Origin: JBGUVL01 sp045134375
GTDB taxonomy: Bacteria > Bacillota_I > Bacilli_A > Erysipelotrichales > Erysipelotrichaceae
Assembly: GCA_045134375.1 (NCBI GenBank)
Contig: JBGUVL010000056.1
Span: forward strand, 1 to 30,643
Length of the DNA stretch: 30,643 nt
Reading direction: 5' to 3'
Shown: in pieces, positions 7,642 to 15,534 of the stretch
How the letters are laid out: each line of letters starts with the position of its first letter
How positions within the stretch are numbered: the stretch's first letter is position 1
The notes under the pieces: model-generated
The model's input: the letters and a program-made list of their open reading frames with translations, nothing else
Told to the model about the DNA's origin: nothing
The model's database searches: none
Translations under genes and position numbers: made by a program

Positions 7642-10407
7642 ATGTTGAAAAAAAGTTTCATAAATAGCAAACAAAAAATGCTATCGCAGTTTGTTTTGTT
7701 GATGAAAGAATGGCAAATGAAACTATTCGAGTATGATGTTGCTAATGATATTTTTTATCTATATGATTCATCATTAGAGAAATGTAAAATAATTGAGCAT
7801 TATCTTTCTGAAATAAAACAGCGTACTATGATTCATGCTTGTGATCAATGGAAAGTAATTGCGCTTCTCCAACAAAAGACGCAGGGACCGATTGCGGTGA
7901 GGGCACGTACCTACCATCGTGAAAGAGAAAGAATGATCATTAATATCATTGACGATAACAAAGAAAATCAAATGCTATTCGGATATATTAAGAATGTGTC
8001 AAAAGGAATGGATATGGAGGAGCATTCGTGGTTAAAAACAAAGCGTGATCAATTGACGATGTTGTATCATTTTGATGCAGGAAAAGAGATCATCAATGAT
8101 TATTTGATTCACAAAAACCCATTTGCTTCTTGTGGTTTCATGAGCGTTGCAATCGATCATTTTGAACAAACGCAAAAGGTCTATGGCGCTTCTTTTGGAA
8201 ATCATATTTTATTGTATTTTTCATCTGTACTGCGACAGGTGTTTTCCGCCAAGGATATTTTGGTTCGCAGAAATGAGGATCATTTTTTAATTCTTTTAAA
8301 AGATATTGGCTATACGATTCTAACAAGAAAGGCGCAGGAATTGATTGATACGATCAATGCAATGGAATTTGCTCCCAAAGATTTTTGTTTTACTTGCCGT
8401 ATTGGTATTTGTTTTGTTCCCCAAGATACGAATGGAATCATTTTTGATCAACTGTTAAAAAATGCAGATTGGGCATTAGAACAAGCAAAACGAAAAGGAA
8501 AAAATCAATATGTATTCTGTGATCATTTAGGCAGATATGAAGATAATTCTACGATAGTACCCAATGAATCACAATCTTTAGAACAGTATTTATACCAACA
8601 GGATATGATTACAACCACATTTCAAATTTTTGAAAAGATGAATCATTTTTCTGTTGCGATGGAGAAATTATTAAAGTTGATAGGTGAAAAATTTCAATTG
8701 GATACGATAGCACTTTTGCAAACAGACTTGCAAAAGCAAAGCGTTGACCATCGTTATCATTGGAGCAAGAAGGATGAGGAACCTTTGTTTTATCCTTTGC
8801 AACATTTTGAAAAAGAACAATTCTCAAATTTTTTTCATGCTTATGATGAGAATGATATCTTGCTTATCAATAAAGAAAGTCAGGTGCATTTTTCCAAGGA
8901 AGAAATGGAACTGTTGCTTCCCCCAAAGATAAGTAATGTAGCTTATATTGCTATGTATGATGAAGGAAAATATATAGGAACGATGAGTTATGCATTAGGC
9001 GAAAATCAAGCTTGTTTTTCTGATCGTACACTACTGCAACTTTCCTATATCACAAAAATCATTGCGGCTCATTTTGCAAAACAGATTGTCATAGAGAAAT
9101 CAAAAGGGGAGGAAAGTCGCTATCCTTATTTTGACTCGTTAAGTGGTTTATTAACGTTTCCGACCTTTCGTGAAAAAGTGGAGAAATTATTGGCAAACAA
9201 TCCGGGAAAACGATTTTTAATGGTATATACCGATATTATCAATTTCAAATATATTAATCAAAAATATGGATATTCTGTGGGTGATGATATCTTGCGTCAA
9301 TTTGTCAACCATATCATTGTCAACGATGAAAATGAAGACAACCTTTATTTTGTGCGGATGGTATCGGATCGTTTTATTACCATACGAACGAAAGAAGAAG
9401 ATACTCAAATCGAACAGAAAATTGATGCGATCAACCAATGCTTCATGATGGAGATGGAAAGGAAATATCCAGGAATCAAATTGCAATTGCGCAGTGGTGT
9501 TTATTGTTTCCAAAATGATGGAATGGATATTTCATTTGCGATTGATGCTTGTGATTATGTTCGCTGCCAAGTAGATAAGGGAAATTTATCTAGTGTCAAA
9601 CTTTATGATGAAAAGATGGATCAAAAGCGAAATTTTGAGAATGCCATCATGAAAGGAATGGATCATGCGATAACGATGAAAGAATTTAAAGTATATTATC
9701 AACCTAGAATATCGTTTGCGACAGGCAAAGTAGTGGCAGCCGAAGCATTGGTTCGATGGGAGAAAGCGGATGGTACGGTGTTGACTCCCGATCAATTCAT
9801 TCCTCTCTATGAAGCGAATGGACGAATTATTGAATTAGATTACTATGTATTTGAAGAAGTTGTGACTTTTTTGGCGCAACTGCAGAGGCAAAATGAGAAA
9901 ATGGTTCCCATCTCTGTGAATGCCTCTATTCTGCATGCGAATAATACGAAAAGCTCTCATAATTATCGTAGAATCCTTGATCAATATCATGTGGATCCAT
10001 CATGGTTAGAGGTGGAATTAACAGAGACGGATACGATTTCTAGTTTTGAAAATGTAAAAGAAATGTTCAAAGGACTGCAGAAAGAACACATAAAAACGGC
10101 ATTGGATGATTTTGGAGCAGGCTATAGTTTATTGAATGTGTTGGAAGGAATTCCTGTCGATTGCATTAAAATTGACCGCATGTTTGTTCAAAACTGTGAA
10201 AGTGATGAGAAGGTGAAAAAACTGTTGCACATGTTAGTACAAATGGTAAAGTCTATGGGTTATCATGTGGTTTGTGAAGGAATCGAAAAGAAAGAACAAG
10301 CAAAAATAGTTCAAATGAGCGGATGTGATGAAGGACAAGGATATTACTTCGCAAAACCAATGCCACAAGACATTTTCAAAGCCTATTTAAAAAGCAATTT
10401 AGAATAA
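7642..10407 (+). CDS. PAS-like/GGDEF/GAF/GGDEF/EAL protein, probable c-di-GMP phosphodiesterase
   Basis: A 921-aa protein without membrane segments. Likely order: a PAS-like sensor region (about 20-125), a first GGDEF-fold domain (about 135-295), a GAF-like domain (about 325-485), a second GGDEF-fold domain (about 495-655) and an EAL domain (about 670-918). The GGDEF signatures are degraded to NEDHF (211-215) and VSDRF (574-578), so neither should make c-di-GMP. The EAL domain keeps EAL (701-703), SVNAS, ELTET, DDFG (822-825), the Lys of IKIDR, EGIE and QGYYFAKP, matching an active phosphodiesterase that linearises c-di-GMP. The degenerate GGDEF domains may bind GTP or serve as scaffolds (inference). 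The ATG at 7642 follows GAGGGTTGAGAG. It is a single gene with a perfect terminator and no cyclase next to it. Confidence 0.9.
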   Translation: MLKKSFINSKQKMLSQFVLLMKEWQMKLFEYDVANDIFYLYDSSLEKCKIIEHYLSEIKQRTMIHACDQWKVIALLQQKTQGPIAVRARTYHRERERMIINIIDDNKENQMLFGYIKNVSKGMDMEEHSWLKTKRDQLTMLYHFDAGKEIINDYLIHKNPFASCGFMSVAIDHFEQTQKVYGASFGNHILLYFSSVLRQVFSAKDILVRRNEDHFLILLKDIGYTILTRKAQELIDTINAMEFAPKDFCFTCRIGICFVPQDTNGIIFDQLLKNADWALEQAKRKGKNQYVFCDHLGRYEDNSTIVPNESQSLEQYLYQQDMITTTFQIFEKMNHFSVAMEKLLKLIGEKFQLDTIALLQTDLQKQSVDHRYHWSKKDEEPLFYPLQHFEKEQFSNFFHAYDENDILLINKESQVHFSKEEMELLLPPKISNVAYIAMYDEGKYIGTMSYALGENQACFSDRTLLQLSYITKIIAAHFAKQIVIEKSKGEESRYPYFDSLSGLLTFPTFREKVEKLLANNPGKRFLMVYTDIINFKYINQKYGYSVGDDILRQFVNHIIVNDENEDNLYFVRMVSDRFITIRTKEEDTQIEQKIDAINQCFMMEMERKYPGIKLQLRSGVYCFQNDGMDISFAIDACDYVRCQVDKGNLSSVKLYDEKMDQKRNFENAIMKGMDHAITMKEFKVYYQPRISFATGKVVAAEALVRWEKADGTVLTPDQFIPLYEANGRIIELDYYVFEEVVTFLAQLQRQNEKMVPISVNASILHANNTKSSHNYRRILDQYHVDPSWLEVELTETDTISSFENVKEMFKGLQKEHIKTALDDFGAGYSLLNVLEGIPVDCIKIDRMFVQNCESDEKVKKLLHMLVQMVKSMGYHVVCEGIEKKEQAKIVQMSGCDEGQGYYFAKPMPQDIFKAYLKSNLE

Positions 10408-10424
10408 TAGGGAAGAAAGAAAAG

Positions 10425-10460
10425 ATGTCAGATGGAAAGGAGAATCTGACATTTTTTTTT
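10425..10460 (+). terminator. Terminator of the GGDEF/EAL gene
   Basis: ATGTCAGAT (10425-10433) pairs perfectly with ATCTGACAT (10444-10452) and is followed by nine T. Confidence 0.95.
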
Positions 10461-10674
10461 GAGTGTGATGGCATGGCACGAAATTCGTTGGTGATAAACC
10501 AATCAGAGTAGTTCGTGTTTCGTGTAGTAAAACGCAAAACGTTGATAGTGATGTCATAGGTGAAAAAATCAGATTCCTAAATTACCCCAAGACGTACGAT
10601 GCAATGAAGGGGGCGAAGATAAAGTACTTCTACTCTTTTAAACAAACTTGTAATCGGTTACATGAAAAAAAGCG

Positions 10675-10703
10675 TTGACGAACCTTGAAAAGATATATAA
10701 TAT
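10675..10703 (+). promoter_or_regulatory. Promoter of the NiaX-like gene
   Basis: TTGACG (10675-10680) is followed by TAATAT at 17-bp spacing (10698-10703) or TATAAT at 15-bp spacing (10696-10701). The 16-bp palindrome begins right after the -10, so a bound repressor would block initiation. Elsewhere in the 10461-10674 gap I see only a 5-bp-arm inverted repeat, TGTAATCGGTTACA (10649-10662), and no gene. Confidence 0.65.
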
Positions 10704-10707
10704 ATAC

Positions 10708-10723
10708 ATGTGTCTTGACACAT
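10708..10723. promoter_or_regulatory. Palindromic operator before the NiaX-like gene (NiaR-type candidate)
   Basis: ATGTGTCTTGACACAT has 7-bp perfect arms around a TT centre and sits at the transcription start. The placement suggests a repressor site. Because the gene looks like a niacin ECF component, NiaR is the obvious candidate. I recall NiaR sites in Firmicutes as inverted repeats of this general kind but could not check the consensus. Confidence 0.6.
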
Positions 10724-10749
10724 AGATGTTATGATCAGGGGGAGTTACA

Positions 10750-11313
10750 ATGAGAAATAAGACAATATATCAAATGACACTAAGTGCAATGCTGATGGCG
10801 GTTGCAATCTTAATTCCAATGTTTTCACCGGTGAAGGTTATCATTGAACCGGCTTCTTTCACATTAGCAAGTCATGTGGCGATTATGATTGCAATGTTCA
10901 TTTCACCAGCGGTTGCTGTTGCGGTTGAATTGGGAGCCAGCATTGGTTTCTTTATGGCAGGTTTTCCAATCGTTGTTGTATTGCGTGCTTTAGCGCAAAT
11001 CGTATTTGTAGTAATTGGTTCGTTATGGTTAAAGAAGAAGCCGGAATTGATGAAAAAAACCATTTCAATGATCGGATTTGCAATTGTTATTGGAGTGATT
11101 CATGCGGTATGTGAAGTTGCTGTCTCCATGCCATTCTATTTTGCAGGAACTTTGACATCAACCATTTTATATAACGTATTTGTATTGGTTGGTATTGGTA
11201 CTTTAGTACATAGTTGTGTGGATTTTGCGATTGCTGTGTTAGTATGGAAAGCATTAGTAAAAAGTCGATCAATTGCGTCAGTTAGTTGTGTGAAAGAAAT
11301 TGAATTTCATTAA
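10750..11313 (+). CDS. niaX: ECF transporter S component, NiaX-like (probable niacin uptake)
   Basis: A 187-aa, highly hydrophobic protein with about six membrane segments, the size of an ECF vitamin-transporter substrate-binding (S) component. The segments EPASFTLASHVAIMIAMFISP (about 37-57) and GFFMAGFPIVVVLRALAQ (about 66-83) match what I remember of the NiaX group. The rest of such a transporter (two ATPases and EcfT) is usually shared and encoded elsewhere; none is here. The start ATG has GGGGGAG six bases upstream. A palindromic operator at its promoter supports vitamin-dependent repression. S-component family membership is firm; niacin as substrate is an inference from sequence pattern and operator. 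Confidence 0.75.
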   Translation: MRNKTIYQMTLSAMLMAVAILIPMFSPVKVIIEPASFTLASHVAIMIAMFISPAVAVAVELGASIGFFMAGFPIVVVLRALAQIVFVVIGSLWLKKKPELMKKTISMIGFAIVIGVIHAVCEVAVSMPFYFAGTLTSTILYNVFVLVGIGTLVHSCVDFAIAVLVWKALVKSRSIASVSCVKEIEFH

Positions 11314-11321
11314 TTGATCCT

Positions 11322-11350
11322 AGACATTTCGAAAATGAAATGTCTTTTTT
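11322..11350 (+). terminator. Terminator of the NiaX-like gene
   Basis: AGACATTTC (11322-11330) pairs perfectly with GAAATGTCT (11337-11345) and is followed by a T run. Confidence 0.95.
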
Positions 11351-11397
11351 ATATTTTCTATGATAAGAGAGGGCATTGGTGTTTGCTGTCAAAGTCT

Positions 11398-11426
11398 TTT
11401 ACTTTATTCTATATTTGCGATATAAT
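11398..11426 (+). promoter_or_regulatory. Promoter of the pseudo-M28 / cls operon
   Basis: TTTACT (11398-11403), 17-bp spacer, TATAAT (11421-11426). The -35 is the same hexamer as in the PPi-PFK promoter. Confidence 0.7.
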
Positions 11427-11452
11427 AGTGCTATTATTTGGAGATAACGATT

Positions 11453-12376
11453 ATGGAAAAAGAAACTTTTGCTTATTTTAATGAAAAAGAAATGCGTTTT
11501 TCCAAAAGAAGTAAAAAAAATTATGGAGAAACATTGATTCAAGATTTTGAAAAATTGGGTTACAAAGGAATTATTGATGAACGAAAAATGGGATGGAAAA
11601 AAGTGCAAAACATTTTGATTGGAAATTTTAAAAGCGCTAAGCGTGTTATCGTAGTTCCTTATGATACGCCAAAGAAGGTATTTTGGCCAGGGTATCGATG
11701 CTATCCGCAAAATGGAGATCTTTCCATGCGCAAAAATTTCTGGCCCTATTATGGACCATTGTTACTTGCCTATGTAGGATTGCTTGCCATCGTTTATCTA
11801 TTGCCACAATTTTTAAATGTAACGATGCAACAGTATTTGCTCAGTTTTTCTATTCTTTACTTGATTTTTTTGTTTGTTCTTATTTTTCGTGGTTTTGCCA
11901 ATCGTCATAATGTGGTAAGCCGTGAAATCGCAATTACACTTGCTTATGCCGTTGCTTCTAAATTAAAAGGAGAAAAGAAACAGGAATGTGCATTTATTTT
12001 TACGGATTCGAATACTTTTAAGATGCAAGGAAGTGAAGCGGCAAGTACGTTTTTAAAGGAAAATAATCGCAAACCTGAAATTATCCTACTTTACTGTATT
12101 GGCAAAGGGGATACGATTTCGATTGCCTACCATAAAGGATTACGAAAAAATGCAATGGCATTAGCAAAAAAACATAAGGTTCGCTTATGTAGTGTGGAAA
12201 GTAATGAAACATTGCAATTGCCGATGGAACATTTTCATCAGGCGATGATGATTTCAACGGGAGAAATTTATCATGATGCGTTGTGCGTCAGAGAACTTTG
12301 CTCAAGTAAAGATCAGGTGTATGATGCGCAACTAGTGGATATAGTAGAAGAAATGCTTCTCGCATATTTGAACTAA
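11453..12376 (+). CDS. Membrane protein with an M28-peptidase-like fold lacking metal ligands
   Basis: 307 aa. I know no named family for it. The soluble parts read like an M28 metallopeptidase in the right order: an N-terminal helix region, NILIGNFKSAKRVIVVPYDTP (53-73) where M28 enzymes have NiiG...iivgaHYDtp, NVVSREIAITLAYAVASKL (153-171) for the DNaSG-led helix, FTDSNTFKMQGSEA (183-196) for ftDgEE.gllGS, and LLYCIGKGD (212-220) for nlDmvG.gd. Every expected zinc ligand is changed: His to Pro69, the Asp of DNaSG, the Glu pair to SNT, and the next Asp to Tyr. Two membrane segments (about 100-121 and 127-147) interrupt the fold. It is therefore probably non-catalytic. The start ATG follows TTGGAGAT; the upstream in-frame TTG at 11438 overlaps that site. 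cls follows after 20 bp, so the two are very likely co-transcribed. Confidence 0.75.
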   Translation: MEKETFAYFNEKEMRFSKRSKKNYGETLIQDFEKLGYKGIIDERKMGWKKVQNILIGNFKSAKRVIVVPYDTPKKVFWPGYRCYPQNGDLSMRKNFWPYYGPLLLAYVGLLAIVYLLPQFLNVTMQQYLLSFSILYLIFLFVLIFRGFANRHNVVSREIAITLAYAVASKLKGEKKQECAFIFTDSNTFKMQGSEAASTFLKENNRKPEIILLYCIGKGDTISIAYHKGLRKNAMALAKKHKVRLCSVESNETLQLPMEHFHQAMMISTGEIYHDALCVRELCSSKDQVYDAQLVDIVEEMLLAYLN

Positions 12377-12396
12377 TTAAGCTATGAGGAGGAACC

Positions 12397-13935
12397 ATGT
12401 TTAAAAAGATATGGAAACTGATATCCAGTCGTTTGTTTATTGTGATGGTACTGATTTTAATTCAGTTCTTTGTTTTTATGTTACCATCTCTAATGTTGAA
12501 CGAATATTCGATTTCTTTTAATCGCTTTTTTCGTTGGTTAGCCATTTCACTAGCCATTTATATTGCTGCTAGAGCGGATAATCCTACCTATCGATTAACC
12601 TGGATCATGTTGATTTTGGTAAGTCCAGTCTTAGGAAGCTTAATGTATTTGGTGTTTGGGGCAAAAAAAGTACCTAAGGCTTTGCGTGTTCGTGATGCAA
12701 AATTAGCAAAAACCATGGACTTGTACTTGGAAGAAGAGGAAGCGATTAAGAATGAATTGAAAAAAAAGGATCCCAATGCTTTAAAACAAACAAGGTATAT
12801 TTCTTCTTCTAGTAGTTTTCCAATTTATCAACATACAAGAACGCAATTTTTTCCTATTGGGGAAGAACAATTTGAAGAGATGAAGCGACAATTAAATCGA
12901 GCGAAAGACTTTATTTTTATGGAGTTTTTTATTATTGACTATGGAGAAATGTGGGATGAAATTATTACCATATTGAAGAAAAAAGTAGAGGAAGGCGTGG
13001 ATGTTCGCTTGCTTTATGATGATTTTGGGACCATTACGACATTTACACCGGATTATCATAAAAAGCTCAATCGGATGGGGATCAAAACAAAAGTCTTTAA
13101 TCCGATCAAGCCAAGACTAGCGATTCAAATGAACAATCGTGATCATCGAAAAATACTGGTTGTCGATGGTCGAGTAGCAATGACGGGCGGAATCAATCTT
13201 GCGGATGAATACATCAATCGAAAGGTTCGTTTTGGTCATTGGAAGGATTGTGGTTGTTTGATTGAAGGAGAAGCGGTTTGGAGCTTTACCCTTATGTTTT
13301 TACAGTTTTGGAATTTTGATGAAAAAGAGAAGGATAACTATGACCGATATCGTTTGCCACGAGAAGCATTTGCCTCTGTAGAAAGTGATGGTTATGTACA
13401 ACCTTATTCCGATTCCCCTACGGATAGTGAGAATGTTGGGGAATGTACGCATATTAACATGATCAATAATGCTACGGATTATGTTTACATCATGACGCCA
13501 TATCTAGTGCTGGATCAAGAAACAAAGACATCGTTGATCCTAGCATGTAAAAATGGTGTTGATGTTCGTATTTTAGTACCTCATATTCCAGATAAATGGT
13601 ATGTCTTTGCATTAACACGTCATAATTATCAAGAATTAAGTAAACATGGGGTCAAAATTTATGAGTATACGCCAGGATTTGTACATGCTAAGACATTTGT
13701 TGCGGATGATAAATACGCAATCGTAGGGACAACCAATATGGATTATCGAAGTTATTATTTGCATTATGAGTGCGGTGTGTGGTTCTATCAAAGCTCCCTC
13801 ATCAAAAAAATGAAAGAAGATTATCTAGCAACCCTAGAGAAATCCCAACAAGTCACTTATGAAGACTGTATGAATGTTTCCATTGTAGTGAGAATTGTGA
13901 GAGCAATCTTAAACCTTTTAGCACCTTTAATGTAG
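12397..13935 (+). CDS. cls: Cardiolipin synthase
   Basis: Membrane phospholipase-D-family enzyme that joins two phosphatidylglycerol molecules into cardiolipin plus glycerol. The 512-aa length is typical. Two N-terminal membrane segments lie at about 12-33 and 46-58, with the PLDc_N region ending near 88 (a third hydrophobic stretch at 68-87). There are two HKD motifs: H250-K252-D257 in NRDHRKILVVDG and H430-K432-D437 in FVHAKTFVADD. Each is followed by the expected GG/GTTN segment. The start has a near-perfect GAGGAGG site. It is the second gene of an operon with the pseudo-M28 membrane protein, and a patatin-like lipase follows, so this neighbourhood is about membrane lipids. Confidence 0.95.
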   Translation: MFKKIWKLISSRLFIVMVLILIQFFVFMLPSLMLNEYSISFNRFFRWLAISLAIYIAARADNPTYRLTWIMLILVSPVLGSLMYLVFGAKKVPKALRVRDAKLAKTMDLYLEEEEAIKNELKKKDPNALKQTRYISSSSSFPIYQHTRTQFFPIGEEQFEEMKRQLNRAKDFIFMEFFIIDYGEMWDEIITILKKKVEEGVDVRLLYDDFGTITTFTPDYHKKLNRMGIKTKVFNPIKPRLAIQMNNRDHRKILVVDGRVAMTGGINLADEYINRKVRFGHWKDCGCLIEGEAVWSFTLMFLQFWNFDEKEKDNYDRYRLPREAFASVESDGYVQPYSDSPTDSENVGECTHINMINNATDYVYIMTPYLVLDQETKTSLILACKNGVDVRILVPHIPDKWYVFALTRHNYQELSKHGVKIYEYTPGFVHAKTFVADDKYAIVGTTNMDYRSYYLHYECGVWFYQSSLIKKMKEDYLATLEKSQQVTYEDCMNVSIVVRIVRAILNLLAPLM

Positions 13936-13942
13936 AAATTAT

Positions 13943-13970
13943 TTGAAGTTTATTAAGAAATACGTATAAT
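13943..13970 (+). promoter_or_regulatory. Internal promoter before the second patatin-like gene
   Basis: TTGAAG (13943-13948), 16-bp spacer, TATAAT (13965-13970). It allows the lipase to be expressed apart from cls, although read-through is also possible since no terminator separates them. Confidence 0.6.
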
Positions 13971-13990
13971 AGTAATGTTGAGGTGATGAC

Positions 13991-14842
13991 ATGAAAAAAG
14001 TAGGACTGATTTGTGAAGGTGGAGGAACCAAAGGGGCTTATACATCTGGGGTATTAAAAGCTTTGGTAGACCATCAAATTCTGTTGCCTTATTGTGTTGG
14101 AATCAGTGCTGGAGCAGAAAATCTTTTACCTTATATATCTAGGCAATCCGAGCGTTTCATGATTACCGGAGTGGAATCCGCTTCTCAAAAAGATGCCGTC
14201 GGTATCCGTCCAATAATAAAAGAAAAGGGAATATTTGGTATTGAAGCAACGTGTCGTTTCATTGAAGAGAAAGCTCCATTAGATTTTGAAGCATTCTATC
14301 AAAGCGATACCCAATTAGATATTGGATTGTATGATATCGAAAAAGGCGAAGTGGTCTATTTTTCAAAGGAACATTTAGATCGAGATCAAACGTTAGTCAA
14401 AGCGGCCTGTGCTTTGTTGTTGTTGGCAAAACCATATGAATTTGAAGGAAGATTATATATGGATGCGGGATTGATTGATATGATTTCCATTGAACAAAGT
14501 ATTCGTGTAGGGAATGAGAAACATATTTTTATTTCTACTAAGGAAGAAGGTTATATAAGGAAACCAGCACCAAATTGGCAAATTCTTCTTGCGAAAATCT
14601 TTTATAAAAAATATCCTCACATTGCAGAACATTTAAAAGTTAGACACGAAAACTATGAAAAACAATGGAGTAAGATAAAGTCGTTGGAAAAAGAAGGAAA
14701 AGCAATGGTGCTTCGTCCTAGTGCTGATTACGGCGTGACCCGTTATACCACCAGTCGTAAAAAATTGGAGCCATGGTTTATGCTAGGTTATCAAGATACG
14801 TGTGATCGTTTGGATCAAATTCGTAAGTTTATTGAAGAATAA
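13991..14842 (+). CDS. Patatin-like phospholipase family protein (paralogue)
   Basis: 283 aa with GGGTKG (10-15), GISAG (Ser39) and Asp158 in MDAGLID. The dyad is kept, but the usual DGG is DAG and the following SDSIP of the first paralogue is IDMIS, so the active-site edge has drifted. It is probably a cytosolic or membrane-surface lipid acyl hydrolase. The start ATG has GAGGTGATGAC upstream. It lies 55 bp downstream of cls with its own promoter. The closeness to cardiolipin synthase suggests phospholipid turnover or remodelling, but that is inference. It is paralogous to the gene at 4141-4995. Confidence 0.86.
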   Translation: MKKVGLICEGGGTKGAYTSGVLKALVDHQILLPYCVGISAGAENLLPYISRQSERFMITGVESASQKDAVGIRPIIKEKGIFGIEATCRFIEEKAPLDFEAFYQSDTQLDIGLYDIEKGEVVYFSKEHLDRDQTLVKAACALLLLAKPYEFEGRLYMDAGLIDMISIEQSIRVGNEKHIFISTKEEGYIRKPAPNWQILLAKIFYKKYPHIAEHLKVRHENYEKQWSKIKSLEKEGKAMVLRPSADYGVTRYTTSRKKLEPWFMLGYQDTCDRLDQIRKFIEE

Positions 14843-14845
14843 ATG

Positions 14846-14883
14846 AAAAATGCTGTTTTTTCGTAAGAAGAGATGGCATTTTT
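14846..14883 (+). terminator. Possible terminator after the second patatin-like gene
   Basis: AAAAATGC (14846-14853) pairs with GCATTTTT (14876-14883) across a 22-base loop. Short and A/T-rich, so probably leaky. Confidence 0.5.
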
Positions 14884-14923
14884 ATTACTTTCTTCATAAA
14901 ATAAAAGAAAGGGGAGAGTACTT

Positions 14924-15466
14924 TTGATATTTGTTTTCCTATTAGGCATTATGTTTTTTTCTATCCTATTCTTTCTTTGGAGTTATGGAAAAAAACAGGA
15001 AGAAAAAGAATGTGATTATATGATTATACTTGGTGCAGGATTGCATGGGGATCGAATCAGTAGTGCTTTGAAACGTAGGTTAGATCAAGGCATTTCATTG
15101 TTATTGCATGCTCCACAGATGAAAGTGATTGTTAGTGGTGGTATGGGAAAACATGAAACAGTGAGTGAAGCAGAAGCAATGATGCATTATCTATGGGAAC
15201 ATGGGATCGATGCAAAGCGCATTATAAAAGAAGATGCTTCCGTTTCTACCTATACCAATTTCTTATATACCAAGAAGTTGCTAGGAAGTGGTTGTGAGAT
15301 AATGGTGACAACATGTGATTTTCATATGTATCGTTCCTGTCGAATTGCCAAACGATTGGGTTTTATCCCTTATCGTAATCCTGCCAAAAGCAAGGGAGCA
15401 AAAAGCATCAAATATTATGTTAGAGAAGTATTTTGTGTCATTAAAAACTGGCTTTTGAATAATTAA
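14924..15466 (+). CDS. DUF218 (YdcF/ElyC/SanA-like) family membrane-anchored protein
   Basis: 180 aa. One N-terminal membrane segment (1-19) is followed by a DUF218 domain: DYMIILGAGLHGDRISSALKRR, VIVSGGMGKHETVSEAEAM, the ASVSTYTNF segment and MVTTCDFHMYRS. Members are linked to cell-envelope functions, but the exact activity of this one is unknown. Translation should begin at a TTG (14924): GGGGAG lies seven bases upstream and no suitable ATG exists before the domain. It may be read through from the lipase gene 81 bp upstream. Confidence 0.82.
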   Translation: MIFVFLLGIMFFSILFFLWSYGKKQEEKECDYMIILGAGLHGDRISSALKRRLDQGISLLLHAPQMKVIVSGGMGKHETVSEAEAMMHYLWEHGIDAKRIIKEDASVSTYTNFLYTKKLLGSGCEIMVTTCDFHMYRSCRIAKRLGFIPYRNPAKSKGAKSIKYYVREVFCVIKNWLLNN

Positions 15467-15520
15467 AAAAGAATACCTCCTCATGGTTGTATATCATTGG
15501 AGTGGAGGTATTCTTTTTTT
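15465..15520. terminator. Bidirectional terminator
   Basis: AAAAAAGAATACCTCC (15465-15480) pairs with GGAGGTATTC plus a T run (15504-15520). It serves the DUF218 gene (plus) and the dehydrogenase gene (minus). Confidence 0.92.
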
Positions 15521-15534
15521 ATGAGTAAGTTTCT

